This document shows, one piece after another, positions 35,898-48,479 of a stretch of 64,000 bases of DNA (the stretch's first letter is position 1; every line of letters begins with the position of its first letter). The stretch spans positions 165,861,214 to 165,925,213 of the forward strand of contig JBAIZL010000002.1 in NCBI GenBank assembly GCA_036971475.1, read 5' to 3'. The notes below the pieces were generated by a model. It did not search any database and had not been told where the DNA came from. It was given only the letters and a program-made list of their open reading frames with translations. The stretch comes from Prosapia bicincta (lineage: Eukaryota > Arthropoda > Insecta > Hemiptera > Cercopidae). The translations under genes were made by a program, and so were the position numbers.

Positions 35898-37245
35898 TTA
35901 GCGGGATATCCTTGTAGCCTTTTTCAGTACAAAGGATACAACGTGCTTCTGTCTTACATTGTGCGCCTTGTGGTCTCTGTGTCCACACTTCCAGCACGTG
36001 TTGCTTCTATCAGGACCCTTGCAGTCGCTTCTTACGTGACCATATTGAAGACATGTGTAGCAGCGACGAACCTCGACTCTTCGTCTGATTCTAGCAGACA
36101 CCCATTCTACTTTAACTTTGCCTTTCTTTAGGATTTTGATGCCCTGTGCCTCTTCTAGCTCTACAATTGCCAGACATTGTTCTCTACGGTTAGGGCCAAG
36201 AATGGAGACCTTTATCTCCCCTTCAACCTCTTCCCGGTCAAGGGCCTATTTAACCTCCGGTCTGGTCTCTGCAAGTATTGAGTTCCAGCAAAACTCCACC
36301 CTCCCTCGTTTTCCTGATGCTCCATATCACCGCACTGTCTTCTGGCCGCACATCTTTCCTTATCGCACATAGTATTTCCGCGTAGCTCTTTCCAGCGGAA
36401 GCCTTAATAACTAAGGCGTTCCTTCTTGGTCTTCCCTCCTTCTTCGCCTTATTGGACAATCGGCTTACTTGCTGCCGTATGATAGGCGTCAACACGCGCT
36501 GCTGCGTCTCTGATACTTTCTTTGCCTTGCCCTTCTTCTTACTGGCCTCTATATTCCATTTCTCGGTTTTTGCCGATTCCTGGATGTTAGTATCCATCGC
36601 CTCCTGGCTGTTTGTTGACTCCCTTGGGCGCTTTCGCGGAGGTAGGTTTCGTCTACCAGGGCTACTTCCTACCACCACAGATGCCCTCTCTGCTAGAGTC
36701 CAGATTGCATTCTGTCGTGAAATTCTACAGGCTCGAAGCACCTCCAGACCATCCTCTGGTTTGACGAGTCCATTCTTGATAGACATGTTCACATTTTTCT
36801 GTTTTGCAACAGATTACCTCATAGTACGTAGGATAGCGCTAATGGCTCTGATTAGCTCCTCCTCGCTCTTATCTGCCTCGCTGATCTTTAACTTCAGCCT
36901 TTCGACCTCGGAGAATTCGGCCTCTGAAATAAAGCTCTGCAAATCTGTTCTCACTTCGGCGTCCACAGCACGTTCAGGAACATCATCAAATGGATCCGCT
37001 ACCTTACTACTCTCCAAGGTTCTTGTTAGAGGCGGAGCCCTTATTGTGCTCGTGCTTTTCTTAAACGGGTCTTTTTCTTTTTCTGCACTTGTAGCTTGCG
37101 TCAGGGCCAAGTGTTCCACCCTTTTCGAAGAATTGCAGTCATGGGCTAACGACCCAGGTGTGGCCTGCTCAGTCACCTCCACCTGTGCCGGTACTGGGGA
37201 TCCGACTCCCTGCACCGTAAAAGATATCTCCTTCTCACTACTCAT
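35898..37245 (-). pseudogene. R1-clade LINE ORF1 (gag-like, zinc knuckles)
   Basis: Starts with an ATG at 37245 (MSSEKEISF). A TAA at 36816-36814 interrupts it, and the same frame resumes to about 36250 with a basic, Lys/Arg-rich stretch and SYAEILCAIRKDVRPE, typical of the ORF1 RNA-binding region. After a frameshift, 36101-35898 carries CYTCLQYGHVRSDC and CWKCGHRDHKAH knuckles; the last Cys of the second knuckle is lost. Non-functional. Confidence 0.85.
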
Positions 37246-37400
37246 ATTTGATTTATTTTCGGGGTTCCCTCCCCTATCTTGTTTTGGTTCACCCTGGCTA
37301 TTTCACCAGTACCCGAAGTGCAAGCACAACGAGTGTTCCCCTATCCACCACCTGGGGAGGCGCCCGATAGCAGACAAGCAACTGCCACGGGACTCTTAAT

Positions 37401-40400
37401 TGACATACTCTTACACTTAATCCCAACATTAGTAATTATACAAAAGTACAACCTCTTAAGCGACAAAATCGTTTTATTCTGTCTTGATGTACACTTTTAA
37501 AGCTAAATAATCACCTTTTAGAAAACGTTTGGAAGACCAAGTTTGTATCCTATAGAGTTGTATTCTTATAAAATTTCCTTCACCTAAAATTGGCATGCAG
37601 GCTTTTATCGAGCAAATATTTGCAACGGCAAAATGGGAAAAAATGCATTATATTATGAATTCTTTTGTCCAATTCAATACATAGTTCTTTATTTTTCTAA
37701 ATATAAAGAAAACACCTTTCATGAAAACAATGTGTCTTAAAGTTTAATACAGAACTATAAGTAATTAAAATAACCAATTAGTCATCAACCACTATGGTCA
37801 TCATATTTAGTATACGCCGAGTAAAAAGAATGTTCTCAAAACATAACCTAGTGCCATTTTAAAGAGTTACGGGAACTATTATTAATACAAAAACATTTTC
37901 CTTCTAATTTGTTTAGGCATTTAACTCAAAATAACTTAATACCTACTAAACATTTTACAAAATATAGGGCAAAGTAATGAACGCTAAGCAGAGTAATTAA
38001 TCTTACAAGGTAACTTATATACTGGAGTTACATTACGGTACGTCTAAGGAGATTTAAATAAACATTTAAGTGAGTGTCGAGTCTTTTTATTTAATGAAGT
38101 TGTTTGTTACTTTAAACCTGCAATTATCTGCTTACAGACTGCGACAGGTTAGGTGTCTCATTTTTTTTATAAAAACATCTGGAATCTTTATAATGTACAA
38201 CAATGTTTTATAATGTATTTATATAACTTTTAAAGAGATAATAACTCTTAAACTTTATCTATATTAGGTTTGTATAAATTTACTTTTGATGTAATTTGCG
38301 AATATCTTTTCTATTTAATAATTCAAATATTGAACAAATGATTTTCCACGAGTACAGATATGCACCGGTAAAATGACCGCTGTTTACTTTATGACTAGCT
38401 ACAGCAAAGTTATAAAAGCAAAATTTATGTATAAAAATCATATTCTTCACCTATTAGAATAAATATTATATTTCTAATGAAAAGATAAACAAGAAAAGAC
38501 GAAATGTTGGTGATATTTAATAGAAAGTTATTATCTGAATCCGTTTCTGATTTAAATATTTATCAGTTTATATTAATGTTTTATTAGTAACTTGTTAATA
38601 ATTAAAGCAAATTAAAAATACAAATGTATTGTAAATATACTGCGCAGAATAGCGATCTAACCTTCCTTTTTTATTCAGTAAAAGTTAGTCTCTTTACATT
38701 TGTAATTACAATCATAACTTATAAAATACTCTCTTTATAAAGTTATTGATCACTAAATACATTACTTTTTTTAAAATGCGTTGTTATTTAACTCTATGAC
38801 ATAGAGCCATTCCTAAGTGTAAACATGTTAGCTTAAGATTAATTATAGAATATGACATTTATTAATTTTGCTTAAGTCCACTTAACTAAACGAGATCCAA
38901 GCAGTTAACTATCGTCTTATCGGAAGGGAATAATTGTGGCAAATGCCGACAGAGAAGTGTTAAATATGCATCTGTGATATATGAAGTGTTTGAGACTGAA
39001 TTCTCTCTGAGGTAATGGGCAAAAAGATTGTTACATGGTTTGTTGTTTAGATTATTGTATTTATTTTGACGAAAAAAATCATTAAAAAAATAAGTTATCA
39101 TATATCACAACATCAAAACCTCTTTATATGTTGTTGCTAATAAAATTATTCACATTCTCAGTGTATGAGCCTAATATAAAATTAGTGAAGAAAATAAAAT
39201 TACCAGATGAGAAGCAAAATTTTTTTTGTCAGGATGTTAGATAAGAAAAAGTATAACAATGACAATTCTTAACACAAATATAGGACTCACTCAGAGACAG
39301 CACTGTAATTGCAGTAAAAATTATTATTACCCTGAGGTAATGGGCATGACGTTGAGGAGATATAATGTTATACACAAGTTACGGGGTTTGCCCACATTTT
39401 TTGTTTTATTGTGATTTGCTACTTTGATATGTTTATTAGTACCCCACTACGTTGTAAATTATAATATGGTATTCACTTGAATTAACTTTGGTGATAGAAA
39501 AATGAATAACAATAGGCTATATTATCGTAGATATGTGCTTAAGAATTTTATTTTTTACGTACTAATGTAGTTATATTTAGGCCTATTGTGTATAATATTT
39601 ATATATTAGCCTCATATTTAGTTTTATATTATTATAAAATAGCGATATGACTTATAAGGGATCTATAAAGTATATCATGATATTGGTACGTTTATATTCG
39701 TTTACCCTTATTGAAGTGTAGCTACTATTTATGGTTTGCCCAAAATACATTTCTTGTTAAATTTCTTGTTATTTAGATTAATGTATCAGTTTTGACAAAT
39801 ACTATCATTAAAAAAAATAAGTTAATATATATCTCTACATGAAAATGTCTTTATAGGCTATTACTATTAAAATGTTCACAATCAAAGTTTTTGAAGTCCA
39901 ATATAAAATTACTTATCAAAACCAGACTACCACATGGGAAGCAAATTATTATTTTTGGTCAGCACGTTAGACAATAAGAAGTGTAACAATCACTATTCCT
40001 ATCCCTGCTATAAATCACACATGACTCAGTACTCCTTTCGGGATTTACCTAGTTTATTTTACTTTTATAGAGGCAGTTATACAATACGCAAAACAACTAC
40101 AGAATAACAATATTTTAGCTTGAATAATTACAGCTTAAAATAAGAAGCCTTATATTAACCAAACTTCAACTAAGAAAAGCAAATTTATTTTAAATACCAT
40201 ATTGATTTAAATTATATACTAAATAGATTTTTTGGCTATCATTAGATGAATTGCCGCTAAATGCCTCTGTAACTAATTTTTTCTTGTTAAAATAGATTTT
40301 AAGTACATATATTTTAATGATTATAGTCCCAAACAGCATTTCAGGCATGGCAATACTAAAGACGAGGAAAAGAAAAATATATTAATAGTTCTATTTTATT

Positions 40401-43400
40401 GATGGTCCATCAGCCTAGGTGATCCTGATTAATAATGGTGATAGCATTTAATTTTTCAAAAATAACATTATAGCATTCATGAAATACGTTTGATGTATAT
40501 ATTGATTATAGGTATTTAATAACCAGAATTACGGAAATAGCAAACCATTTACAGTTTCAATGGGAACTGTTACCTGTTTTATGGCGTGCCTTCATAGTGA
40601 AATTATATAAAATTCACTTTTCGGGATTATGACAAAACTCATCATGCAATTATCCAGTTGACAATAAATACAGTTGTAGATGGTATAAATCAACTCGGTG
40701 GCCTTAGAAACACATGTGGAAAACAATCTTGTTTTAGGTGTTTTTCTTTATATATCAATTATATTTTATTATTCTACATCACTATATACTAATGTTTTTT
40801 TCCTTTTCATATTTATATTTATTGATTTAGTATCGTTTGCCTATCAAAATAAATAACAATAATTATTTAATAATAATAATTAACTTTATTCTCACTTTTA
40901 AGCAATTTTCTAAGAAAAATTCAAGTATGTGTTTTAAACGTAGGAAAGAAGACGGACAATTTAATTATGAGTATAGCCAATAGGCAGCAGGTTTTTATAA
41001 TTTTAATTTAAAAAGGTGCAGGATCCATAGTTAATTATTGTTGAAATAGATTCATATCAGACAAAACAAAATGGTTTGAAAATGCTGCGATGAAGCTACC
41101 AGATATTCTAATAAGTAAAATGTATTTCCTAATTTGTTTGTATCCTGTTTTCAAAGTAATATAGTAGAAATTACAATCAATAAGTTTAATAAGCACTTAA
41201 ACAATAGTTTATGACTGTCCGAAAGTTAGGTGAGTGTTGATCTGTAAAATTGGTAGTTATAGTTGGAAGAACGGAGTGTTATTTCTTTGTAATGACTGTG
41301 AAATTCTTGTGCTTCTCTTGTGAGATAAAACACTGCAGAAACAACTTATTTCAAACGATCATTATATTATGTCAAACAGGTTACAACAACCACGGTTTCG
41401 TCATCAGAGAATACTACAAGTAAATTCAGTTTTACTTATATAATTAAACCGTATCATTATCTATTCTACTTGCATATTGCGTTGGAGCTATAGCAATGTT
41501 TTTACTGTTAGTTGTGAAAATAATCAATGAGAACTAATACTGGGGAATCATTAACATCAAATAAATTAAAATTAACCTAACATAATGCATGATTTTCCGG
41601 TATTAGTTGAGAGTTTATGGGTATTTTTAATATTAAACAATTATTAATTATTTAATATTAATAAAATAATTTTGAGAACACTTCGCCATCGATTTATCCC
41701 TAATTTTGAGAAGGTTTAAAATCATAATTTTTTCAAGCTTATCAAGAACGTATTGGCCTTGTACACTTTGGAGAATGATCGCTACAATATTCATTTACAG
41801 AGATTTTGAAACAAGATAAATGCCAAAATTATAAATCGTGAATTCGTACGTAAAGGTATGTTTCATAAACAATAAACAAAAATCTATAAAATAAGAAAAA
41901 AAATCTTTATCATTTCAAATACGAATGGAAAGGTGAGAATATAGTTTATATGACTAGAGACATTTAGTGAAAGCAATCAATAAACCTCTAAATCTCTAAA
42001 CCTCTAATCTGAAAAACCCTAAAAACAAATCCTATTTTATTGATAATTTAGACATTTCAAAGTAACTGAAAAAATATGTATTTGAAAAATGAAATACGTT
42101 ACCTGTTTAGTGAGTAATTTATATTCGGTAAGTATGTTTTAGTGATTTCTAAAGATATATAACTTTTTTACAAAACATAGGTAAATGAAACTATTATTAA
42201 ATTGTAATATTATTAGATTGTCTGTTAATTTTAATCCGTCTTTTACTGTTTAAGAGTTTAATATGTCTGAACTAAACTCTTATTTACAAGTATTATTATT
42301 TAATTATATCTCACGTATGCCCTTCACATTTCTAAAATTTACTAAAGGGATTAAACTCTGTGGAAAATACAAAGCCGGAAGAATTATTGCATTTGAAAGT
42401 TATTTAATATTCGAAATTATTACAATTTTATATTTCTATAATAGTTATGAAATACTACAAACATAGTGTTGTAGATGAAGTTTTACTTTATGTGGGTAAT
42501 CAAAAAATCAATAACTTTGTATTATTCAATGTAAAAGGCTCTAAGTTGTGCAAAAATTCAGTTTTATTACAAAATCAAGTGATACCATATGATGATTTAC
42601 ATGAAATATTATATAAAATGTAAAGATATTTAAAGCTTTTTGTGCCAAATTTTAAGCTAAGAGACCTTATCGAGACATGCGATTGTTACTAAGTAATATT
42701 ATTAGAACTAAGTATAGTACTAGGGATACATATTGTTACTAAGTAATATTTCTGGTTCGTTCACTTGTTAACTCGAACTAAGACAATTATTTTATTACAT
42801 TTTTTACAATATTTACACATTATTTAACTTTTATCAATCTAAAACTATGTGGTATATAGCTTACAAGGTAATACTTGCTATGAAGGGATTATGTTGATAT
42901 ATTACTCATATTTTTATCTTTCTTTAATCATAAATAGATCCCGTGGAAAATTGTAATAGTTTTAAATAATTTTCCCTTGCCGTTTTATTTATACTGGGAT
43001 ATTTTATGCTTCGAAATATATATATTTAGGATTAGTGAAACACATTTTTAGAAGTTGTGGCTCCCAATCGATTAAAACCATGTCAGCGCTACGGTTATGT
43101 AGCTCTTTGACACTTTCTAAAGTATTTTTTCGCTTATGGTAACACAAGAGTCATAGTAGAAATGTAAACTTGAAGAACACTCTTTTATATTTCACTCAAA
43201 TCGTTTTAATATATAAATTGTATAATATTTTTTCCTCCTATAATTGCTTCTAAATTATTTTACTTGGCATAAAAATAATACACGAGTATTGTAAACCTTG
43301 TTATATAGCTGTACAGAGAGATTTAACCCCATGGACCTTAATAATTAGGTGCAACATTTAATGTGTTTTAGATGTTATATAAACGTCATTAAAAACCTAT

Positions 43401-44430
43401 CTAAAAATCAGCAGCTATTCAAGACATGTAGTAAGTTATAATAATTTCACATTCATATTTATTATTATATAGTGTATGTTTGTCCTTGGTTAATGAGCAA
43501 TACTTATAAAACCTGCAAATTCCCTTTACTATAATACTCTAAAACCATTATTCAATTTAGACTTTGTTTACATCATACGACCAAATATGCTTATTTTATT
43601 TTATAGTGAAGACTCTAAAATAATCCATAAATGCCATTTATTTAGCTAATAAATTAAACAAATTCCAGAAGGAATAATTATATCGTGGGAATGTTTTTCT
43701 CGTCACTTTTCCTGCGTCAGCAACGAACACCTAGGCATGGTACAATGTCAATTCCTAAAATTATCGTGGATCATAAAGTTATACGGGATTTTCCTGGATC
43801 TTATTTGGAAATGCTAAATCAAGGTTAAGTATATTTGAATTACTTATGGCCAATACAATAGCTGTATTTTGCGATGAAAGCTATCAGTGAAATCATAGAT
43901 CTTAAATATCTATAGTATTTAAACAAGTTATAATTGTATTGATACGGTTCCCAGATTATTTTTCTTCAATATACTAATATTTTTGTTTGTAAATAGAACC
44001 CTTTTGTACACAAAAGAAATAATTTAATGAACAATATTGTTTTTCTGCATTTATATACCTATGATTTTGGGTCTTTCAGTTGTCGTAATATCTAGTTATT
44101 TTCAAATTTTTTAAAATATTTTGAACCACAATAACTATTTTAATTACCTTACTATAATTTTTAATCAAAATAATTCTATTTAGATAATATTGGGTTGTTT
44201 GGCAACACGATTGTGAAGAAATGTTAAAAGCGACGGTTGACTGTTGTGAAACTATTTGAGAATGTGTAGGTAATCTGTTTATATTTTAAACACCTATCAT
44301 AAGTTTAAGTAGCATACTCTAATCAGAAAACATCAAAGTTTAGTTTTAGTTTTAAAAACCTTGAAACCTATATTGATTATTTTGATTGAAGAGTTTTTAA
44401 ATCGAATTGATTCCCGAATTGACACACAAA
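37401..44430. other. Long AT-rich noncoding region
   Basis: About 7 kb with no recognisable exon, RNA gene or transposon protein. Short open frames here (for example at 42263-42466) lack any family signature and coding bias. The only structure seen is a diverged direct repeat at 38990-40080. Confidence 0.5.
38990..40080 (+). repeat. Diverged direct repeat, period about 740 bp
   Basis: Segment about 39040-39260 resembles 39775-39990. Shared landmarks are CATTAAAAAAATAAGTTA, TCTTTATA, CAATATAAAATTA (or CTAATATAAAATTA), GAAGCAAA and GTTAGA-AA-AAG. The phrase CTGAGGTAATGGGCA occurs at 39009 and 39331. Identity is low; origin unknown. Confidence 0.5.
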
Positions 44431-44439
44431 ATTAACACT

Positions 44440-45110
44440 TACAGTAACATGATAAACAAAGCAATAAAATACACACAAGATAACAAACAAATTTAAATGA
44501 AGAATTGGATAACATTACAAAAATAGCAATAGAAAATGTATACAATAAACACCTTATACAAAACATATACAATAAATTTACAAAAAAACCTAACCCCAAC
44601 ACAACACTACAACCGAGACACAAAAATAATACAAATAAAAAAATCTACCTAAAATATAAATACACCAAATACAAAATAGAAAAATTAACAAATGTATACA
44701 ACAAAGAATACAACACTCCAACATACAAACCAAACAACAAAATAATAAAATATCTCAATAACACAAACCACGCAACAAATACAGAAAAAAATTACCTATC
44801 AGCAATTTACAAAATTACATATAACGACTGCAACGTATTTTACTTAGGGAAAACAACCAGATCATTTGAAATAAGATTTGAAGAGCATTACAGAGCATTC
44901 AAAAATAAAAATAAAAAAGTATCAAATGTTGCAGCACAGCTAATATCACATAAACATGAAATAACAAACTACGAAACCTAACCATACTTGAAATAATTAA
45001 TAACCCAATAGAACTAAACCCACTAGAAAATGCCACATTTATAAAAACATACACACCAATTTAATGAGCCTACATACAACATATACAGACGACGTACAAT
45101 TCAAAAACAT
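44440..45110 (+). mobile_element. Penelope-like retroelement, 3' fragment
   Basis: Contains the end of the RT-linker region and the GIY-YIG endonuclease of a Penelope-like element. No reverse transcriptase catalytic region is seen upstream, so it is 5'-truncated. Its codons are extremely A-rich, in keeping with the local base composition. Confidence 0.8.
44490..45063 (+). pseudogene. Penelope-like GIY-YIG endonuclease fragment
   Basis: From about 44490 the frame reads NEELDNITKIAIENVYNKH, the segment after RT in Penelope-like elements. A low-complexity Asn/Lys linker leads to the GIY-YIG domain at about 44805-44975: SAIYKITYNDCNVFYLGKTT, then RSFEIRFEEHYRAFKNK and LISHKHEITNYET. The GIY and YIG words are altered to AIY and YLG. 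A stop at 44979 is followed, one frame over, by the usual C-terminus (LTILEIINN, LENATFIK) to a stop near 45063. One frameshift and the missing RT make it non-functional. Confidence 0.82.
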
Positions 45111-46980
45111 TATACACGCAACTCAAGAGGAGGTGTGTGTGACGTCAACATATACCAACACTCGTAGATTGTTTTTATCGCAATTATTAAATTTAATTTA
45201 TTTAAATAACCCCACCTACAAATAATAATATTTGCTAATCGAATTTTAAAATTTAGTCGCATATCAGTAAGTATAAACACAAAACTTTTAAGCTGTAGCT
45301 CATTATATTTAAACAATAATTTACAATTAGAATAATTCTACTCGCATATAATAATGACTTTGTTAATGAATCGAATTACAGGAGATAAATTATTAATCTT
45401 GAGTGGCGTTATTTAATAATTATTATTTACTTTGTCTAAAGAAATGATCAAAATTGGCATCAAATAATTTGTTTTTAAATATATACTGAGTAAATTCCAA
45501 ATAAAAAATTTAATGAAAAACTGCCACAACCGAAGGGTATGAGGATAATTTATAATTTAAAATAAAACAGTCTTGAAATTATTACAATTTTACTGAATTG
45601 CAGAGTTTTTATATCCTACGTTCCTACAATTCCTAAGTAATACACAATTTGTTCATTATTTTTACCGTTTAGAAACAAACGTTACTCCGTGAAGTTTTAG
45701 CCCATAGTTGTTTTTTTGGTAATGAAGTAAGTTTGTCGTTTCTGTTGTACATCAAGCGTAGCCCTTGTTCCATTAGGCGGTGCCATAATGAAGCCTCTTA
45801 GAGCAATATCTACTAATTATCTTTTGTTTGCTTTCTTACATTTCCTAGCGTTCGTAAGACCGTTGTATCAGTGGTTGGTAATACTTAGATTTAGGGGTTG
45901 CATTGTTAGAGGTAGACTATATTCAATATTTTAAGTAAAAATGTCTCTAGTTCAAATTAGGAATTCAGACTCAGAAGCAGAAATAATCATAAAGAAGACG
46001 ACTGAATACCTAATAAATTTATGTAGGCATTTTACTAACAGCTGTGAGGCTGTAACGATAAATTGGTCGAAATTAGCCGTTCTGTTGTTAGTTTGTATAC
46101 AGTATATTGTTTGTCTATTCTTACGAGAATGCCTATTTCAAGAAATCTATGTTTAGCACAAGATGTAGCTACAGTTTGGATAAAACAGAGTCAATGTTTT
46201 GGTGACAATTCTTGAAAATAGCATGAACCAATCTTATAACAGTTATATTTAAATGCCTTATCAACACATCTTGAACATTTATACTGTATCGTTTATTTGA
46301 ACTTTAGCAACACATCTACATTTCTATAAGCTTTAAAAGAAGTTAATTAGAATTAGCTATCGATCATATTTATAGTTTGTTTAATTTGATTATTTTATTT
46401 TGTATTAAAACTATTGATTATCTTCAAAACATATTTCCGGAAATAACTGGTACATATTTCAAAAAGTATGTTTGTTTTATTTGTCCTGAATTATTAGAAT
46501 GCATTCATCGGTCATACAAATGGATGGCATGATTCAAAGTAAATAAGTAATAAAAGAAAATCTGCGGACGTTAAAAGGATCTGAGCAGAAATACAGACCT
46601 ATATAATTCTTGTAAAGTGATTTCCATATATTTGAATTAACGTTCTTTCCTAGTTTATAAGTTTTCAATCCCACAACATAAGTATTTTACAAATGTTACT
46701 AGCTTCGATACTTAAAACAAAAATAACAATTGAAATTATCGGTGGTAAATATTCCTTCTACCTCTGTAACAATGTAACTTTTGTGTTTAGTTGTGGTAGC
46801 ACAATTTAAACCGGCTATTCTTGTCTTTTGATACTCAGCAGATTTACTATTTTCTTTTCATTCTCTATTTAAAGTTTGCAAAATTTTATAGATTTTCGGA
46901 ATGTCTATTAATTTTCAAGCTCCCAAATTTTATGTTGATTATTGTATGAGGTTATTCTTATATGATATACTCACATACGT
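45111..46980. other. AT-rich noncoding stretch
   Basis: No gene or transposon protein recognised. The open frame at 45941-46156 has no family signature. Confidence 0.45.
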
Positions 46981-46984
46981 CTAA

Positions 46985-46986
<2 letters not shown>

Positions 46987-47026
<40 letters not shown>
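46987..47026. repeat. (AT)n microsatellite
   Basis: Dinucleotide run directly abutting the hairpin repeat at 47022-47200. Confidence 0.95.
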
Positions 47027-47030
<4 letters not shown>

Positions 47031-47200
47031 TAAATTAAAAATATTTCATAAACAAGAATACTTTTAATGAATATATTTATTCTAAGCTTTCCGCCGATAA
47101 AATAGTACCAGCATCGTCAGGAAAATAATTATCTAATAAAATCTTTAAAATCTTTAAAGTATTCTTGTTTTTGAAATATTTTAAATTTATTAATTATATA
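47022..47200 (-). repeat. Hairpin repeat: 42-bp inverted arms around a hammerhead-like loop
   Basis: Left arm 47022-47064 and right arm 47156-47197 are complementary over about 42 bp with around three mismatches; both hold CAAGAATACTTT or its complement. The roughly 91-bp loop carries the core described in the separate RNA entry. AT microsatellite sequence borders both sides. The same 3' flank follows the core at 52.8 kb. Confidence 0.75.
47088..47120 (-). ncRNA. Hammerhead-ribozyme-like core
   Basis: Minus strand: CTGACGA (47120-47114), then stem II UGCUGGU paired with AUCGGCG around an 8-base loop, then GAAA (47091-47088). This is the CUGANGA / stem II / GAAA order of hammerheads. What follows (GCTTA then GAATAA) could pair poorly with the sequence before CTGA to give stem I; stem III would be very short, as reported for Penelope-type hammerheads. 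Activity is not shown. Confidence 0.45.
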
Positions 47201-47209
47201 TATATGTAT

Positions 47210-48010
47210 GTATGTATGTTTCTGTGTGTGTTTGTGTTTTCGCCATTGTATGTAATAAATAAATTTGTAATATTTACCAGTGCACTAAACAATAAGATTA
47301 CTTTGTATAGCAGCCTACAATATATACCTTGAATCATGAGAAAATACTTTATTTGTCTCCCAAAGCATTTAATAGCTTCATAAATGAGGAAGTCACATTA
47401 TAGGCAACTACAATATAATTGTAAACTTGGTATCAGAAACCATTATGTGTCGTCTAAATCGATAATCGACGAGCCAACTACGCTAAAATGAAAATGAACA
47501 TAATAATGTTTTACATTTTCACACCTCGAACACACCAACTATTAGAATTAGAATACATAAAACAATTTTTTGTTCGTAATGTAACCAAACTCTGATATAT
47601 ACGAAGAAGTTTGTGATTCTTTTATGCAATTAAAAAAAAATAACGATACTTTAAACGTATTTTATACTTTTTTCAGTATAAAAATCATATACTTGACGAA
47701 TAAAAAATTATTATAAGTATATTTCAAGAGTCATTCTATGTAATGTAATGTACCCTGATATTCCATACGTTTTTATTTCAAAACAGGGGTGAAAAGATAA
47801 CATGAACAAGCTCAAACAATTCTGGTTTTATGCCAACTATGAAGGAAATTGTATCAATTGTTCCTTTGTCTATAATGTTGTGCAAATCTTTCGTGAACTT
47901 TTGTGCCAGTTTTCATTCAGCATTGTGCGTTGAATCCGTGTGGATTAACAGTGTGTGTAGTTTTAGGTAATGCTAAGTCCTATAACTCAAATGATGGAGT
48001 ATTTAAATCT
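47210..48010. other. Noncoding stretch
   Basis: No gene recognised; a TATG/TGTG-rich tract continues to about 47245. Confidence 0.45.
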
Positions 48011-48149
48011 TATTTCGGCTAGCCCTAACTAATGGAGCGGATACGTGGACTTTAACCGTGGGGAAAAGCAGTATTTTTTTAGGGTAATCTTTTTAGGAAC
48101 ATTTATGGTCCGGTCCACGATGTACTAACAAATTCGTGGAAGCTTCGAT

Positions 48150-48475
48150 CTAATGCCGAGTTGTATTACTTATAAAAATACGCAAATGACGTCAAGTTTA
48201 ATAAAATACGATGTCTAGAATGGTTGGCTTATATCATAAGAACGCCCACCAATAGAATGCCGAACAAACCTTTGCATGCCACTATGATTGACAAAAGAAG
48301 AGTTACCGACAAAGAAGACGTTATATGCATTACCCTGAGGAAGATTTAAAGATACTAGGCGATGCAGTATGGAAAAGGAATGATAAGGACAGAAGCCAAG
48401 ATATTGTTAAGGAGGACAATCCCCAACTCAATCTGCAGTGCTACGTAGAAAGAAAGTTATCGAGTACATAATATC
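48150..48475 (+). pseudogene. LINE ORF2 C-terminal tail
   Basis: About 48150-48325 reads ELYYL, then RCLEWLAYIIRTPTNRMPNK, matching the ELYxLY...RLRWxGHVxRMxxxRIPKK tail of many arthropod LINEs. After a frameshift at about 48330 the next frame gives PEEDLKILGDAVWKRNDKDR (to about 48400), the following VEEDLxxLGxxxWxxxAxDR block, ending near 48470. An in-frame stop also occurs at about 48170. Only this tail is left; the element's start is missing. It is a different LINE from those at 2.3 and 33-37 kb. Confidence 0.75.
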
Positions 48476-48479
48476 TTAA

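Larger units (their letters stand above)
32683..37400 (-). mobile_element. R1-clade LINE, nearly full length, decayed
   Basis: Read right to left: a 5' leader (37400-37246), ORF1 (37245-about 35890), ORF2 with endonuclease and RT (35815-33040), a 3' UTR and an A-rich tail (T-rich on the plus strand at 32683-32710). About 4.7 kb, close to the 5-6 kb of complete R1-like elements. Frame breaks occur in both ORFs. A clear target-site duplication was not found; ACTCTT words near both ends are too short to rely on. It lies just outside the right arm. Confidence 0.88.

Noticed and set aside
36452..37399. Plus-strand open frame of 315 codons
   Set aside because: Opposite strand of the R1-clade ORF1; low-complexity Ser/Phe/Leu composition and no domain.
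32650..37410. Target-site duplication for the R1-clade LINE
   Set aside because: Only short ACTCTT-like words near both ends, not placed symmetrically at the boundaries.
42263..42466. 67-codon open frame
   Set aside because: AT-rich, no similarity to a known family, no splice or Kozak support.
45941..46156. 71-codon open frame with a hydrophobic end
   Set aside because: No family signature and no neighbouring exon; consistent with chance.
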